A DNA stretch of 64,000 nt from JAVBTR01 sp031556065 (GTDB lineage Bacteria; Bacillota; Clostridia; Christensenellales; Aristaeellaceae): NCBI GenBank assembly GCA_031556065.1, contig JAVBTR010000022.1, positions 97,360-161,359 on the forward strand, in the 5' to 3' direction. The stretch's first letter is position 1, and every line of letters begins with the position of its first letter. The notes under the pieces are model-generated. The model was not told the origin of the DNA and did no database searches. It was given only the letters and a program-made list of their open reading frames with translations. Made by a program: the position numbers and the translations under genes. This document shows, in pieces, positions 1-7,574 of this stretch.

Positions 1-1
1 C

Positions 2-217
2 AATCTTTCCGGGGAAGCGCTGCAGGCGGCCCTTCGGGAAAAGATTGCCACCAAGGATTCTTCCCTGGTGGGCAAAATGACCGCCGAAGGCACCACACCC
101 CGCCAGATTTCCGATCTGGTTGGCAGCCTGTGCGACTTAACAAGCGGCTCCGGCGACCGGGGCACCCCGGTGGTATTGATCCAAAACTATTTCAAAAATT
201 ACGCCAGCAAGCTGTGA
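2..217 (+). CDS. C-terminal end of an unidentified protein (5' truncated by window edge)
   Basis: An open frame runs from the first bases to a TGA and gives 71 residues ending in NYFKNYASKL. I do not recognise the family. The stop lies 9 bases before the ATG of the GH105 hydrolase, so the two are probably co-transcribed, which would suggest a role in uronate or pectin-fragment metabolism. That link rests on position only. The codon use is like the neighbouring genes, supporting a real gene. Confidence 0.6.
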   Translation, partial: NLSGEALQAALREKIATKDSSLVGKMTAEGTTPRQISDLVGSLCDLTSGSGDRGTPVVLIQNYFKNYASKL

Positions 218-226
218 GGTAGCGAC

Positions 227-1327
227 ATGTATAAAACCCCATTGGATTACGCCAAACAAGGCGCGGATACCCTTTTGAGCAAATACACTGTGGATACCCT
301 CCCCCCTGCAGGCCGTTTTCATTACCATCAAGGGGTTTTTCTTTCGGGTGTTCAGCGTACCTTCAATTTAAGCAAAGAACAAAAGTACGGCGATTATATT
401 AAGCAATGGCTGGATTTCCACATCGATGAAAATGGCCGCATTCCTACCTGCCACGACGATCAGTTCGACGATATGCAGCCCGCCATACTGCTGTTCGACC
501 TGTATAAGGAAACCAAGGAAGAGCGCTATAAGACCGTTCTTGATCACTTCGCCCAGGTGGTGGATATGTGGCCCAAGAACGCCAAAGGCGGCTTCTGGCA
601 CAAGTTTTTCAGGCACAACCAAATGTGGCTGGATACCCTTTACATGATCGGGCCCTTCATGGCCATGTACGCTGACATGTTCCATAAACCCTACTTTTAC
701 GAAGTGATCTTCCAAAACATGAATCTCATGCGCCAAAACATGACAGACCCGAAAACCGGCCTTTTGTTCCACGCCTGGGACGATTCCAAAGTAGAAGCCT
801 GGGCCAGCCCTATTACCGGCACCTCCAGTGAATTCTGGGGCCGGGCCATCGGCTGGTATGCCGTATCCATTATGGATATCTTGGATTACATCCCTTCCGA
901 TCATCCCCGCCGGGCAGAATTCATTTCCGCCCAAAGGGATATCTTAAACGCCCTGATTCGCTACCAGGACAAAGAAACCGGCCTTTGGCACCAACTGGTA
1001 AACCGTGTGGGCCAGGAGGGCAACTGGCTTGAAAACTCCTGCTCCTGCCTGTACACCTACGCCCTGGCCAAGGCCATGGAAAAGGGGATTCTCGATATCT
1101 CCTACGCCCCTTACATGCAAAAGGGCTTTAAGGGTGTCATCGATACGCTGGATTTTCAAGGGGAAGACCTTCTCCTTTCCAAGGTCTGCATTGGCACGGG
1201 GGTTGGGGATATGCAGTTCTACTTCGACCGTCCTACTGTTACCAACGACCTGCACGGCATGGGCGCATTCCTTTTGATGTGCACCCAGGTCCAATCCGCC
1301 TGCGACGCATTGGATTTACAAGTGTAA
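227..1327 (+). CDS. GH105-family unsaturated glucuronyl / rhamnogalacturonyl hydrolase
   Basis: The 366-residue protein has the length and layout of GH88/GH105 (alpha/alpha)6-barrel enzymes (YteR/YesR type), which hydrate the 4,5-unsaturated uronic acid left at the end of oligosaccharides by polysaccharide lyases. The motif MWLDTLYM (Asp136) matches the region of the family's catalytic aspartate, and EFWGRAIGWY near residue 205-215 is the second conserved stretch. There is no signal peptide, so it should act in the cytoplasm on imported lyase products. It follows an unidentified gene by 9 bases and is closed by a terminator. The uxuA/uxuB genes 32 kb away could use the released uronate. Exact substrate cannot be read from sequence. 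Confidence 0.88.
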   Translation: MYKTPLDYAKQGADTLLSKYTVDTLPPAGRFHYHQGVFLSGVQRTFNLSKEQKYGDYIKQWLDFHIDENGRIPTCHDDQFDDMQPAILLFDLYKETKEERYKTVLDHFAQVVDMWPKNAKGGFWHKFFRHNQMWLDTLYMIGPFMAMYADMFHKPYFYEVIFQNMNLMRQNMTDPKTGLLFHAWDDSKVEAWASPITGTSSEFWGRAIGWYAVSIMDILDYIPSDHPRRAEFISAQRDILNALIRYQDKETGLWHQLVNRVGQEGNWLENSCSCLYTYALAKAMEKGILDISYAPYMQKGFKGVIDTLDFQGEDLLLSKVCIGTGVGDMQFYFDRPTVTNDLHGMGAFLLMCTQVQSACDALDLQV

Positions 1328-1337
1328 AAAAACAATG

Positions 1338-1369
1338 AAAAAGGGAGGGTGCTGATGCCCTCTCTTTTT
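1338..1369 (+). terminator. Intrinsic terminator after the GH105 gene
   Basis: AAAAAGGGAGGG, an 8-base loop, then CCCTCTCTTTTT: a 12-bp stem with one mismatch, running into a T-rich tail. It sits 10 bases after the GH105 stop. Confidence 0.75.
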
Positions 1370-1442
1370 ATTTTGCAGGAATAGTCCTTCATTTAATCGA
1401 AATAGTATAGGATAAGGCCGTTTAGGCGAAAGGAGCGCGCTC

Positions 1443-2876
1443 ATGCAAGATACCATACTGGTTATAAACCAAAACGATAGCCAAACCAGGGCCATCGTCA
1501 AAAAATTGCGTGCGGAGCAGATTTGCGCATTGATGGTACCAGGAGATGTGAGTCCCGAAGCCATTGAAAAAGCCGAGCCCCTGGGGCTTATTGTCGCCGG
1601 AGGGGATTATGGCCATGCCGACACGCCTTTTAATGCCAAATGGCTTTTATGCGGGCGGCCTATATTGGCCTTGGGCGACGCAGCCCTTTCGCTGCTGGTG
1701 GAACTAGGCGGCCAATTAAGCCCTGAGCCTCTGCCTAACGGGCTGCACCCCATTGCTGCTGTGGAAACGGCCATCGCCCATCAATGGAGCGAGAATGAAC
1801 GGTATATCGCCAATGTCTACCCCCTTCAATTGTGTGAAAGCTTGGAGGCCTGGGTACGGGTAGGCGAGCATTGCGTTGGTTACGCCCACCGTACACTGCC
1901 CCTTTTCGGCTTGCAAATGCATGTGGAGCAAAACGACATGGACGCCGCCCAGGTGCTTGCTTCCTTCGCCATGGATGTATGCCGCTGCCAGCCCCTGTGG
2001 GATTCTGAACGGATTATCGAGGACGCGGTGCATAACATCAGCGAAAAGGCTGGTGAAGGCTCTGTTCTGCTGGAATTATCCGGCGGGGTGGATAGCGGCG
2101 TATGTGCCCTCCTTGGGCACCTGGCCATGAAGGAAAAACTTCAATGCTATTTTGTTGATACGGGGCTTTTACGTCCTATTATTTTAGAAGAAACCCTGGC
2201 CTTTTTCCAAGAAATATTAAGCCTTCAGGTACATATTGTAGACGCCAAGACCCGCTTTTTTGAAGCCTTGAAGGGTGTAAATACGCAAAGCGAAAAGGCT
2301 TATACCATCAATTCCCTTCTATGCGATATTCGGCAAGAGCAAAAGGCAAGGTTTGGGGCCAATATGGTGCTCAGCACCATCAACAGCTCCGATCTGATGA
2401 CAGGCGAAGCCGAAAGTGCCGATTGCCACGGTGTTGGAATTGATGCCCCCATCGCCCAGCTGTTTAAAGACGAAGTGCGCCGATTGGGCGAAAGCCTGGG
2501 GCTGCCCCCCGCTATCTATAACCGCCAGCCTTTCCCGGAAACTGGCCTGGCCCTTCGCATCTCCGGCCCGGTGGATGAAAAAAAGGTGGCGCTTTTAAAC
2601 CATGTAGATCAGATTTTCTTAACAGAAGTGGAGCAAAATGGTCAGGCCAAGCGGCTTTGGCAATATTTTGCTATGCTCATGCCCATGGGGGATCAATACC
2701 TGGCTTGTTTGCGGGCTGTAAACCTGGTTGATGGCACAAAGGCCCAGGCCGCCCGGTTGCCTGCTGAATTATTGGAGCAGGTGGCTTCAAGAATCCTGGA
2801 AGAGGTGCCCTGTGTGGTCCGTGTTATGTACGAATATACCAGTCAGGATTGCGCTTCCGATATCCAATGGCCATAA
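1443..2876 (+). CDS. GMP-synthase-like protein with degenerate glutaminase domain
   Basis: The 477 residues follow the GuaA layout: class-I glutamine amidotransferase-like domain (about 1-180), ATP-pyrophosphatase domain (from about 205, P-loop SGGVDS at 213-218, FVDTGLLR, LFKDEVRRLG, RQPFPETGLALRI) and a C-terminal dimerisation part. In the glutaminase domain the nucleophile elbow reads PILALGDAAL where GuaA has P-x-L-G-x-C-Y-G, so Gly78 stands in for the catalytic Cys; His160 and Glu162 of the triad are kept. The usual AQGT-YPDVIES stretch after the P-loop region is also replaced. It may be an ammonia-dependent or repurposed paralog of GuaA rather than the housekeeping enzyme. It is about 40 residues shorter than typical GuaA, and its end overlaps the next gene. 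Confidence 0.75.
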   Translation: MQDTILVINQNDSQTRAIVKKLRAEQICALMVPGDVSPEAIEKAEPLGLIVAGGDYGHADTPFNAKWLLCGRPILALGDAALSLLVELGGQLSPEPLPNGLHPIAAVETAIAHQWSENERYIANVYPLQLCESLEAWVRVGEHCVGYAHRTLPLFGLQMHVEQNDMDAAQVLASFAMDVCRCQPLWDSERIIEDAVHNISEKAGEGSVLLELSGGVDSGVCALLGHLAMKEKLQCYFVDTGLLRPIILEETLAFFQEILSLQVHIVDAKTRFFEALKGVNTQSEKAYTINSLLCDIRQEQKARFGANMVLSTINSSDLMTGEAESADCHGVGIDAPIAQLFKDEVRRLGESLGLPPAIYNRQPFPETGLALRISGPVDEKKVALLNHVDQIFLTEVEQNGQAKRLWQYFAMLMPMGDQYLACLRAVNLVDGTKAQAARLPAELLEQVASRILEEVPCVVRVMYEYTSQDCASDIQWP

Positions 2877-3700
2877 GCATTCTTATTATTCTTGTGGTGT
2901 TTATGGCTTTGGGGCTTTACCAGGGGCTGAAAACCACCCACTATAAAATCGCAAATCCAAAGATAAATACCCCTCTGCGCTTCGCCTTAATCAGCGATCT
3001 CCATAGTCATACCTGGGGCGAAGGACAGCAAAAGCTGATTCGCATCGTCAAAAAAGCGGCTCCCGACGGCATCCTGCTGGCGGGAGATTTGGAGGACCCA
3101 AACGGCGATCCCCTGGCCGCATACACCCTTGTAAAGGGCATTTCCCCTTTAGCGCCATGCTATTATGTTACCGGCAGCCACGATATGCTCACCTGGGACC
3201 TTCAAAGCGTGCTGGACCGTATGACAGCCGCAGGGGCCGTTCCTTTGAGGGAGGAACGGGTAAACCTTACTTTAAAAGGCAGCCCGATGGCCATTTCCGG
3301 GGTGGATGAACCTTTTATGGCCTACATCCAAGGGAAGGCCACCACGAAAATCCAGCAGGCCGATTTCTATCTTCATATGCTGGAAGACCTGGAGCCTCTT
3401 TCCAAAGACACTTTTAATCTGCTCATTGCCCACCGCCCGGAGTTTTTCGATGCTTACAGCCATATGGGGTTCGATCTGGCCGTAACCGGCCACGCCCATG
3501 GAGGACAGGTACGAATCCCCTTTATTTTAAACGGTTTGTACGCACCCGGCCAGGGTTTTTTCCCTAAATTTGCTTCCGGTCTTTATAAAAAAAATGGTTT
3601 TACCATGATCGTCAGCCGGGGGCTGCATTTCAGTTGGATCCGGCCAAGGTTTTTTAACCGCCCGGAAGTGGTGATTATCGATTTGCTGCCAAAGGAGTAA
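2867..3700 (+). CDS. Membrane-anchored metallophosphoesterase (YkuE-like)
   Basis: A calcineurin-like phosphoesterase of 277 residues. Metal-binding motifs appear in order: ISDLHSH, GDLED, GSHD and GHAHGGQ. One N-terminal transmembrane helix (AISILIILVVFMALGLY) anchors it, with the catalytic domain probably outside the membrane. I chose the ATG that overlaps the previous stop by 10 bases; an in-frame TTG 18 bases upstream would only add a charged stub. A second member of the same family lies at 22846-23733. The substrate is not evident; YkuE-type enzymes are Tat- or membrane-located phosphoesterases of cell-envelope metabolism. Confidence 0.82.
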   Translation: MAISILIILVVFMALGLYQGLKTTHYKIANPKINTPLRFALISDLHSHTWGEGQQKLIRIVKKAAPDGILLAGDLEDPNGDPLAAYTLVKGISPLAPCYYVTGSHDMLTWDLQSVLDRMTAAGAVPLREERVNLTLKGSPMAISGVDEPFMAYIQGKATTKIQQADFYLHMLEDLEPLSKDTFNLLIAHRPEFFDAYSHMGFDLAVTGHAHGGQVRIPFILNGLYAPGQGFFPKFASGLYKKNGFTMIVSRGLHFSWIRPRFFNRPEVVIIDLLPKE

Positions 3701-3704
3701 TTTT

Positions 3705-4601
3705 ATGCTTTTATCCGACACCCATTGCGACACCCTGTATGAAATAGGCGTACAGGGAAATTCGAACACAGCTGTCACACAAAAAAACCTAGAGGAAGGC
3801 GGCGTAACCCTTCAAGTCATGGCCATGTGGACAGGGCGGGACGGAAACAAGGGCGATGTGGACGGCATAATCAAAAAAGAATTGGCCGCCTTTCATCAAC
3901 TTCTTAAGCAGGGCTACACCCAGGTTTTAAGCCCCGCAGAGCAAAAAGAAGGCCAGGTGTCCATCATGCTCTCCATCGAAGGGGGCGAGGTGTTCGAACC
4001 GGGGCTTTATACGGTAGAAGAATACCACCGCCTGGGGGTGCGCATGGCCGCCCTGCTATGGAACAACGAAAACAAAATCGGTTTCCCTGCCAAAGCGCAA
4101 ACCAGCCAAGGCCTTACGGATTACGGCCTTGAAGTGGTTAAAGAAATGCAACGGCTTCACATAGCGGCGGATGTATCCCACCTGAACGATCAAGGTTTTT
4201 ACGATATTTTTCTTAAAACCCATCGACCCCCCATGGCATCCCATTCCAACTGCCGCAGCCTGCGCAACCATTTTCGAAACCTGACAGATGATCAAATCCG
4301 CCTTATGATTCAAAATGGCGGTTATATCGGTATAAACTTTTACCCCTATTTTTTGACAGATGACCGGGCTGCCCTGGAAAACGTGGTTCAGCACATCGAT
4401 CATGTGTGCCAGCTGGGCGGGGATCAAATCGTAGGCTTCGGTTCGGATTTCGATGGCATCGAGATCGCCCCTATCGGCCTTGAGGGCCCGGAAAAGTTCC
4501 CGGATTTGCTGGCGCTATTAAAGAAACGGGGCTATTCCCAGGAAGCCATTGAACGCATTGCCGGGCAAAATTTGATCGACTATTTTAACCGTATAGCTTA
4601 G
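3705..4601 (+). CDS. Membrane dipeptidase family (peptidase M19)
   Basis: This 298-residue protein is a renal-dipeptidase-like zinc enzyme. The first metal pair is in SDTHCDTLYE (His7, Asp9); later come LSIEGGE, the motif SHSNCRSL and GFGSDFDG, all family hallmarks. There is no signal peptide, so it probably cleaves dipeptides, possibly D-amino-acid ones, in the cytoplasm. It starts 4 bases after the phosphoesterase stop and is likely the last gene of the transcript, since a perfect hairpin begins 3 bases after its stop. Confidence 0.88.
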   Translation: MLLSDTHCDTLYEIGVQGNSNTAVTQKNLEEGGVTLQVMAMWTGRDGNKGDVDGIIKKELAAFHQLLKQGYTQVLSPAEQKEGQVSIMLSIEGGEVFEPGLYTVEEYHRLGVRMAALLWNNENKIGFPAKAQTSQGLTDYGLEVVKEMQRLHIAADVSHLNDQGFYDIFLKTHRPPMASHSNCRSLRNHFRNLTDDQIRLMIQNGGYIGINFYPYFLTDDRAALENVVQHIDHVCQLGGDQIVGFGSDFDGIEIAPIGLEGPEKFPDLLALLKKRGYSQEAIERIAGQNLIDYFNRIA

Positions 4602-4604
4602 TGC

Positions 4605-4829
4605 AAACCTTCGCAACCTAATGGTTGCGAAGGTTTCAGACCGCCGGCAAACTCTGTTTGTCGGGGGCTGACAGCTTTTCAAGAAAGCGACAGATGCTAG
4701 GAACCAAGGCGGCATAAGGGGATGAGCGTACACGGTGTACGTGATTCTCCTTTGCTGCCGCAGGTAACACCGCAGACGGCGCTTTGTTGAAGAGCTGAAA
4801 CCTCCGCAACCTAATGGATGCGGAGGTTT
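4605..4829. repeat. Twin-hairpin element between dipeptidase and ABC ATPase genes
   Basis: The 225-bp stretch is bounded by two near-identical palindromes: AAACCTTCGCAACC-TAAT-GGTTGCGAAGGTTT (4605-4636, 14-bp perfect stem) and AAACCTCCGCAACC-TAAT-GGATGCGGAGGTTT (4798-4829, one mismatch). The interior is non-coding as far as I can see and holds a smaller palindrome CGTACAC-G-GTGTACG near 4725-4740. The shared boundaries suggest a mobile or structured repeat unit rather than two unrelated terminators. The right arm of the second hairpin contains the Shine-Dalgarno GGAGG of the next gene. Confidence 0.6.
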
Positions 4830-4835
4830 ATCAAT

Positions 4836-5483
4836 ATGATAGAGTTAACTAATATTACCAAATCCTACGGCGATACAGCCATTTTAAAAGATGTGGATTT
4901 GTTCATCAGCCGAAACGAATACGTGGCCATTATTGGCCCATCCGGCTCGGGCAAAAGCACGCTGATGAACCTGCTTGGCTGTCTGGACAGGCCTGAAACC
5001 GGCAATTACCGCCTGGATGGGGAAGCTGTTTACAGGCTGGCTCCCAAGGCTTTATCCCGCCTGCGGGGAGAAAAGATCGGCTTTGTGTTCCAGGGTTTTC
5101 AGCTTTTAATGAAGCTGACCGCCCAAGAAAACGTAAGCCTGCCCCTGATGCTAAAGGGCGTGCCCCAACGCCAGCGGATGGATATGGCCGCCGCAGCCTT
5201 AAATGCTGTGGGATTAGGCAGCCATCTTAACCACCGGCCCCACCAGCTTTCTGGCGGCCAGCAGCAGCGTGTGGCCATCGCCAGAGCCCTGATCGGCAAG
5301 CCACCCCTTATTTTAGCCGATGAACCCACCGGAAACCTGGACCCTATCTCCACAGCGGAAATACTTGGGCTATTCGAAGCCCTGCACCAAAAAGGCCATA
5401 CCATTGTGCTCATCACCCACGATGAAAAGGTGGCTCAAACCGCCCAGCGGCGGATTCGGGTCAGTGACGGAAAAGTTCATTAA
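4836..5483 (+). CDS. ABC transporter ATP-binding protein (LolD/MacB type), no permease nearby
   Basis: A complete 215-residue ABC ATPase: Walker A GPSGSGKST, Q-loop, signature LSGGQQQR, Walker B LILADEPTGNLDP and the H-loop THD. It most resembles the LolD/MacB/FtsE-like export group with the TGNLD motif. I chose the ATG nine bases after GGAGG; an earlier in-frame ATG at 4818 lies inside the hairpin that carries that ribosome site. No cognate permease is on either side (dipeptidase before, htpG after), so either it serves a permease encoded elsewhere or it is an orphan. Confidence 0.85.
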   Translation: MIELTNITKSYGDTAILKDVDLFISRNEYVAIIGPSGSGKSTLMNLLGCLDRPETGNYRLDGEAVYRLAPKALSRLRGEKIGFVFQGFQLLMKLTAQENVSLPLMLKGVPQRQRMDMAAAALNAVGLGSHLNHRPHQLSGGQQQRVAIARALIGKPPLILADEPTGNLDPISTAEILGLFEALHQKGHTIVLITHDEKVAQTAQRRIRVSDGKVH

Positions 5484-5487
5484 TTTG

Positions 5488-5529
5488 TTAGCACTCGTGC
5501 TTGACGAGTGCTAACAAAAGTGGTAGAAT
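5488..5529 (+). promoter_or_regulatory. CIRCE operator overlapping the htpG promoter
   Basis: TTAGCACTC-N9-GAGTGCTAA (5488-5514) is a perfect CIRCE inverted repeat, the binding site of the heat-shock repressor HrcA. The -35 TTGACG (5501-5506) falls inside it, and TAGAAT (5524-5529) follows at a 17-base spacing. HrcA binding would block RNA polymerase directly. In Bacillus subtilis, CIRCE controls groE and dnaK but not htpG, so this wiring differs from that model. Confidence 0.95.
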
Positions 5530-5584
5530 GTGCCTTGTACACTTTCACTTAGCGCACTGAACAATATCAAGGAGGCACTTTATC

Positions 5585-7444
5585 ATGGCAAATCAACAAG
5601 GCAATATTTCCATACATGCGGAAAACATCATGCCGGTCATCAAGCGCTGGCTGTACTCGGATAAGGATATTTTCATCCGCGAACTGGTATCCAATGGGGT
5701 GGACGCCGTCACCAAGCTAAAAATCGCCCGCCCAGACATTGAAGACGATTTTAAGGTCCAGGTCAATGTCAACAAAGAAAATGGCACCCTCTCCTTTTCC
5801 GACAACGGCATCGGCATGACAGATGAAGAGGTGCAAAAGTACATCAACCAAGTGGCCTTCTCCGGGGCGGAAGAATTTTTAAAGAACTACCAGCAGGAGG
5901 GCCAGGAGAAGGGCGGCATTATTGGCCACTTCGGCTTGGGCTTCTATTCCTCCTTTATGGTGGCCAAGAAAGTCCGTATCGACAGCCTTTCCTTTACAGA
6001 CGGTGCCAAGGCCGTTTCTTGGGAAAGCGAAGATGGCATGGCCTTTACCATGGGCGAAAGCGACCGCACCCAGCGGGGCACCACCATTACCCTGACTATC
6101 TCCGAAGATGAAACAGAATTTTTAGACACCTACCGTGTCCGGGAAGTACTGAACCGCTACTGCGGCTACCTGGCCGTACCCGTTCTCCTTTTCGATGAAA
6201 ACGAAAAGCCTCACGAGCATAAGGACAAAGATGGCAATGTGGAAAGCGTTCACCAGCCCGAACCCCAGCAGATTAACGATACTAAGCCTCTGTGGCTTAA
6301 AAACCCCAAGGATTGCACCGACGAAGAATACCGTGAATTCTACAAAAAAATGTTCCATGAATTCGAAGATCCTCTTTTCTGGGTGCATTTGAACGTGGAT
6401 TACCCCTTCAACCTTAAGGGCATCCTTTATTTCCCAAAACTCAAACAGGATTTCGGCTCCAAGGAAGGTGAGGTCAAGCTCTTTGCCGGCCAGGTCTTTG
6501 TTGCCGATAACATCAAAGAGATTATCCCCGAATTCCTTCTTTTGCTCAAGGGCGTGATCGACTGCCCCGACATCCCCCTGAACGTCAGCCGCTCTTTCTT
6601 GCAAAATGATGGCTATGTGCGCAAGATTTCCGCCCACATCACCAAGAAGGTAGCGGACAGGCTCACAGGTCTATTCAATACCGACCGTCCTGCCTTCGAA
6701 TCCTATTGGGATGATATCTCTCCCTTTGTGAAATACGGCTGCATCAGGGATGATAAGTTCTTCCAAAGCGTGAAGCCCATCCTTCTTCTTAAAACCACCG
6801 ACGGCGCTTACTACACCTTCGATGAATACAAGGCCCGCAACGAAGGCAAGGTGGAAAAGAAAATCTACTACACCACCGATTACAAACGCCAAGCCGCCTC
6901 TGTGAACCTGTATACCGCCAAGGGCATCGATGTGGCCCAATTGGATACTCTCATCGATATGAATTTTATTTCCTTCATGGAATATGAAAAGGGCGAGCAA
7001 AATCACGAGTTTGTTCGCGTAGACGCCGACTTAACAGGCCTTACCGAGGAAACCGACGAGGGCAAGGACCTGGACGAAGAACAGCTCTCCAAGCTCTTTA
7101 AGGATTCTCTATCCATGCCTGAGTTGGAAGTGAAGCTCCAGGCCCTTTCTTCCGATTCGGTTACCGCCATGCTTATCGAAGACGAACAAATGCGCCGCTT
7201 CAAGGAAATGAGCCGGGTTTATGGCCAGGATTTTAAAATGCCCGACAAGTTCACCCTGGTGCTCAACCGCAAGTCCCCCACGCTCCGCTCCCTGGCTGCC
7301 CGTGAGGAAGACGAAACCACCACTCTCCTTATCCAGCAGCTATACGATCTGGCCAAGATCGCCACAGCCCCCCTGGAAGCCGACGAGCTTTCCGCCTTCC
7401 TAACACGCAGTGCCAAATTGGTGGATATGCTGGCTGGGAAGTAA
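5585..7444 (+). CDS. htpG: Molecular chaperone HtpG (Hsp90)
   Basis: The 619-residue protein is a full-length bacterial Hsp90. The N-terminal GHKL ATPase has ELVSNGVDA, DNGIGM and the lid region GGIIGHFGLGFYSSF; the middle domain includes LNVSRSFLQND, and a C-terminal dimerisation domain follows. One oddity is FIRELVSNGVDA, where most family members have SNASDA. AAGGAGG lies 9 bases before the ATG. Expression should be heat inducible through HrcA. It refolds or stabilises client proteins in the cytoplasm. Confidence 0.97.
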   Translation: MANQQGNISIHAENIMPVIKRWLYSDKDIFIRELVSNGVDAVTKLKIARPDIEDDFKVQVNVNKENGTLSFSDNGIGMTDEEVQKYINQVAFSGAEEFLKNYQQEGQEKGGIIGHFGLGFYSSFMVAKKVRIDSLSFTDGAKAVSWESEDGMAFTMGESDRTQRGTTITLTISEDETEFLDTYRVREVLNRYCGYLAVPVLLFDENEKPHEHKDKDGNVESVHQPEPQQINDTKPLWLKNPKDCTDEEYREFYKKMFHEFEDPLFWVHLNVDYPFNLKGILYFPKLKQDFGSKEGEVKLFAGQVFVADNIKEIIPEFLLLLKGVIDCPDIPLNVSRSFLQNDGYVRKISAHITKKVADRLTGLFNTDRPAFESYWDDISPFVKYGCIRDDKFFQSVKPILLLKTTDGAYYTFDEYKARNEGKVEKKIYYTTDYKRQAASVNLYTAKGIDVAQLDTLIDMNFISFMEYEKGEQNHEFVRVDADLTGLTEETDEGKDLDEEQLSKLFKDSLSMPELEVKLQALSSDSVTAMLIEDEQMRRFKEMSRVYGQDFKMPDKFTLVLNRKSPTLRSLAAREEDETTTLLIQQLYDLAKIATAPLEADELSAFLTRSAKLVDMLAGK

Positions 7445-7464
7445 TAACGAAATATTTAAGCTAT

Positions 7465-7510
7465 GCGAGAAACCCTTTCTTGTTTTGCAAAACAAGAAGG
7501 GGTTTCTCGC
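7465..7510. terminator. Hairpin between convergent htpG and the AraC regulator gene
   Basis: GCGAGAAACCC...GGTTTCTCGC with the inner palindrome CTTGTTTTGCAAAACAAG forms a long stem. It lacks a clean T-tract on the plus strand. The same architecture, followed by an AGAAAACCTGTAT-like tail, recurs at 32232 and 51584. Confidence 0.6.
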
Positions 7511-7574
7511 GCTCTTCCCAAAGAAGAAAACCTGTATTGGCTGCCTCATCAAAGAAGCAACTGAAGCTATTTAA

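Noticed and set aside
2849..2866. TTG start for the metallophosphoesterase
   Set aside because: It adds only a few residues before the signal-anchor helix; the ATG at 2867 is better placed and fits translational coupling.
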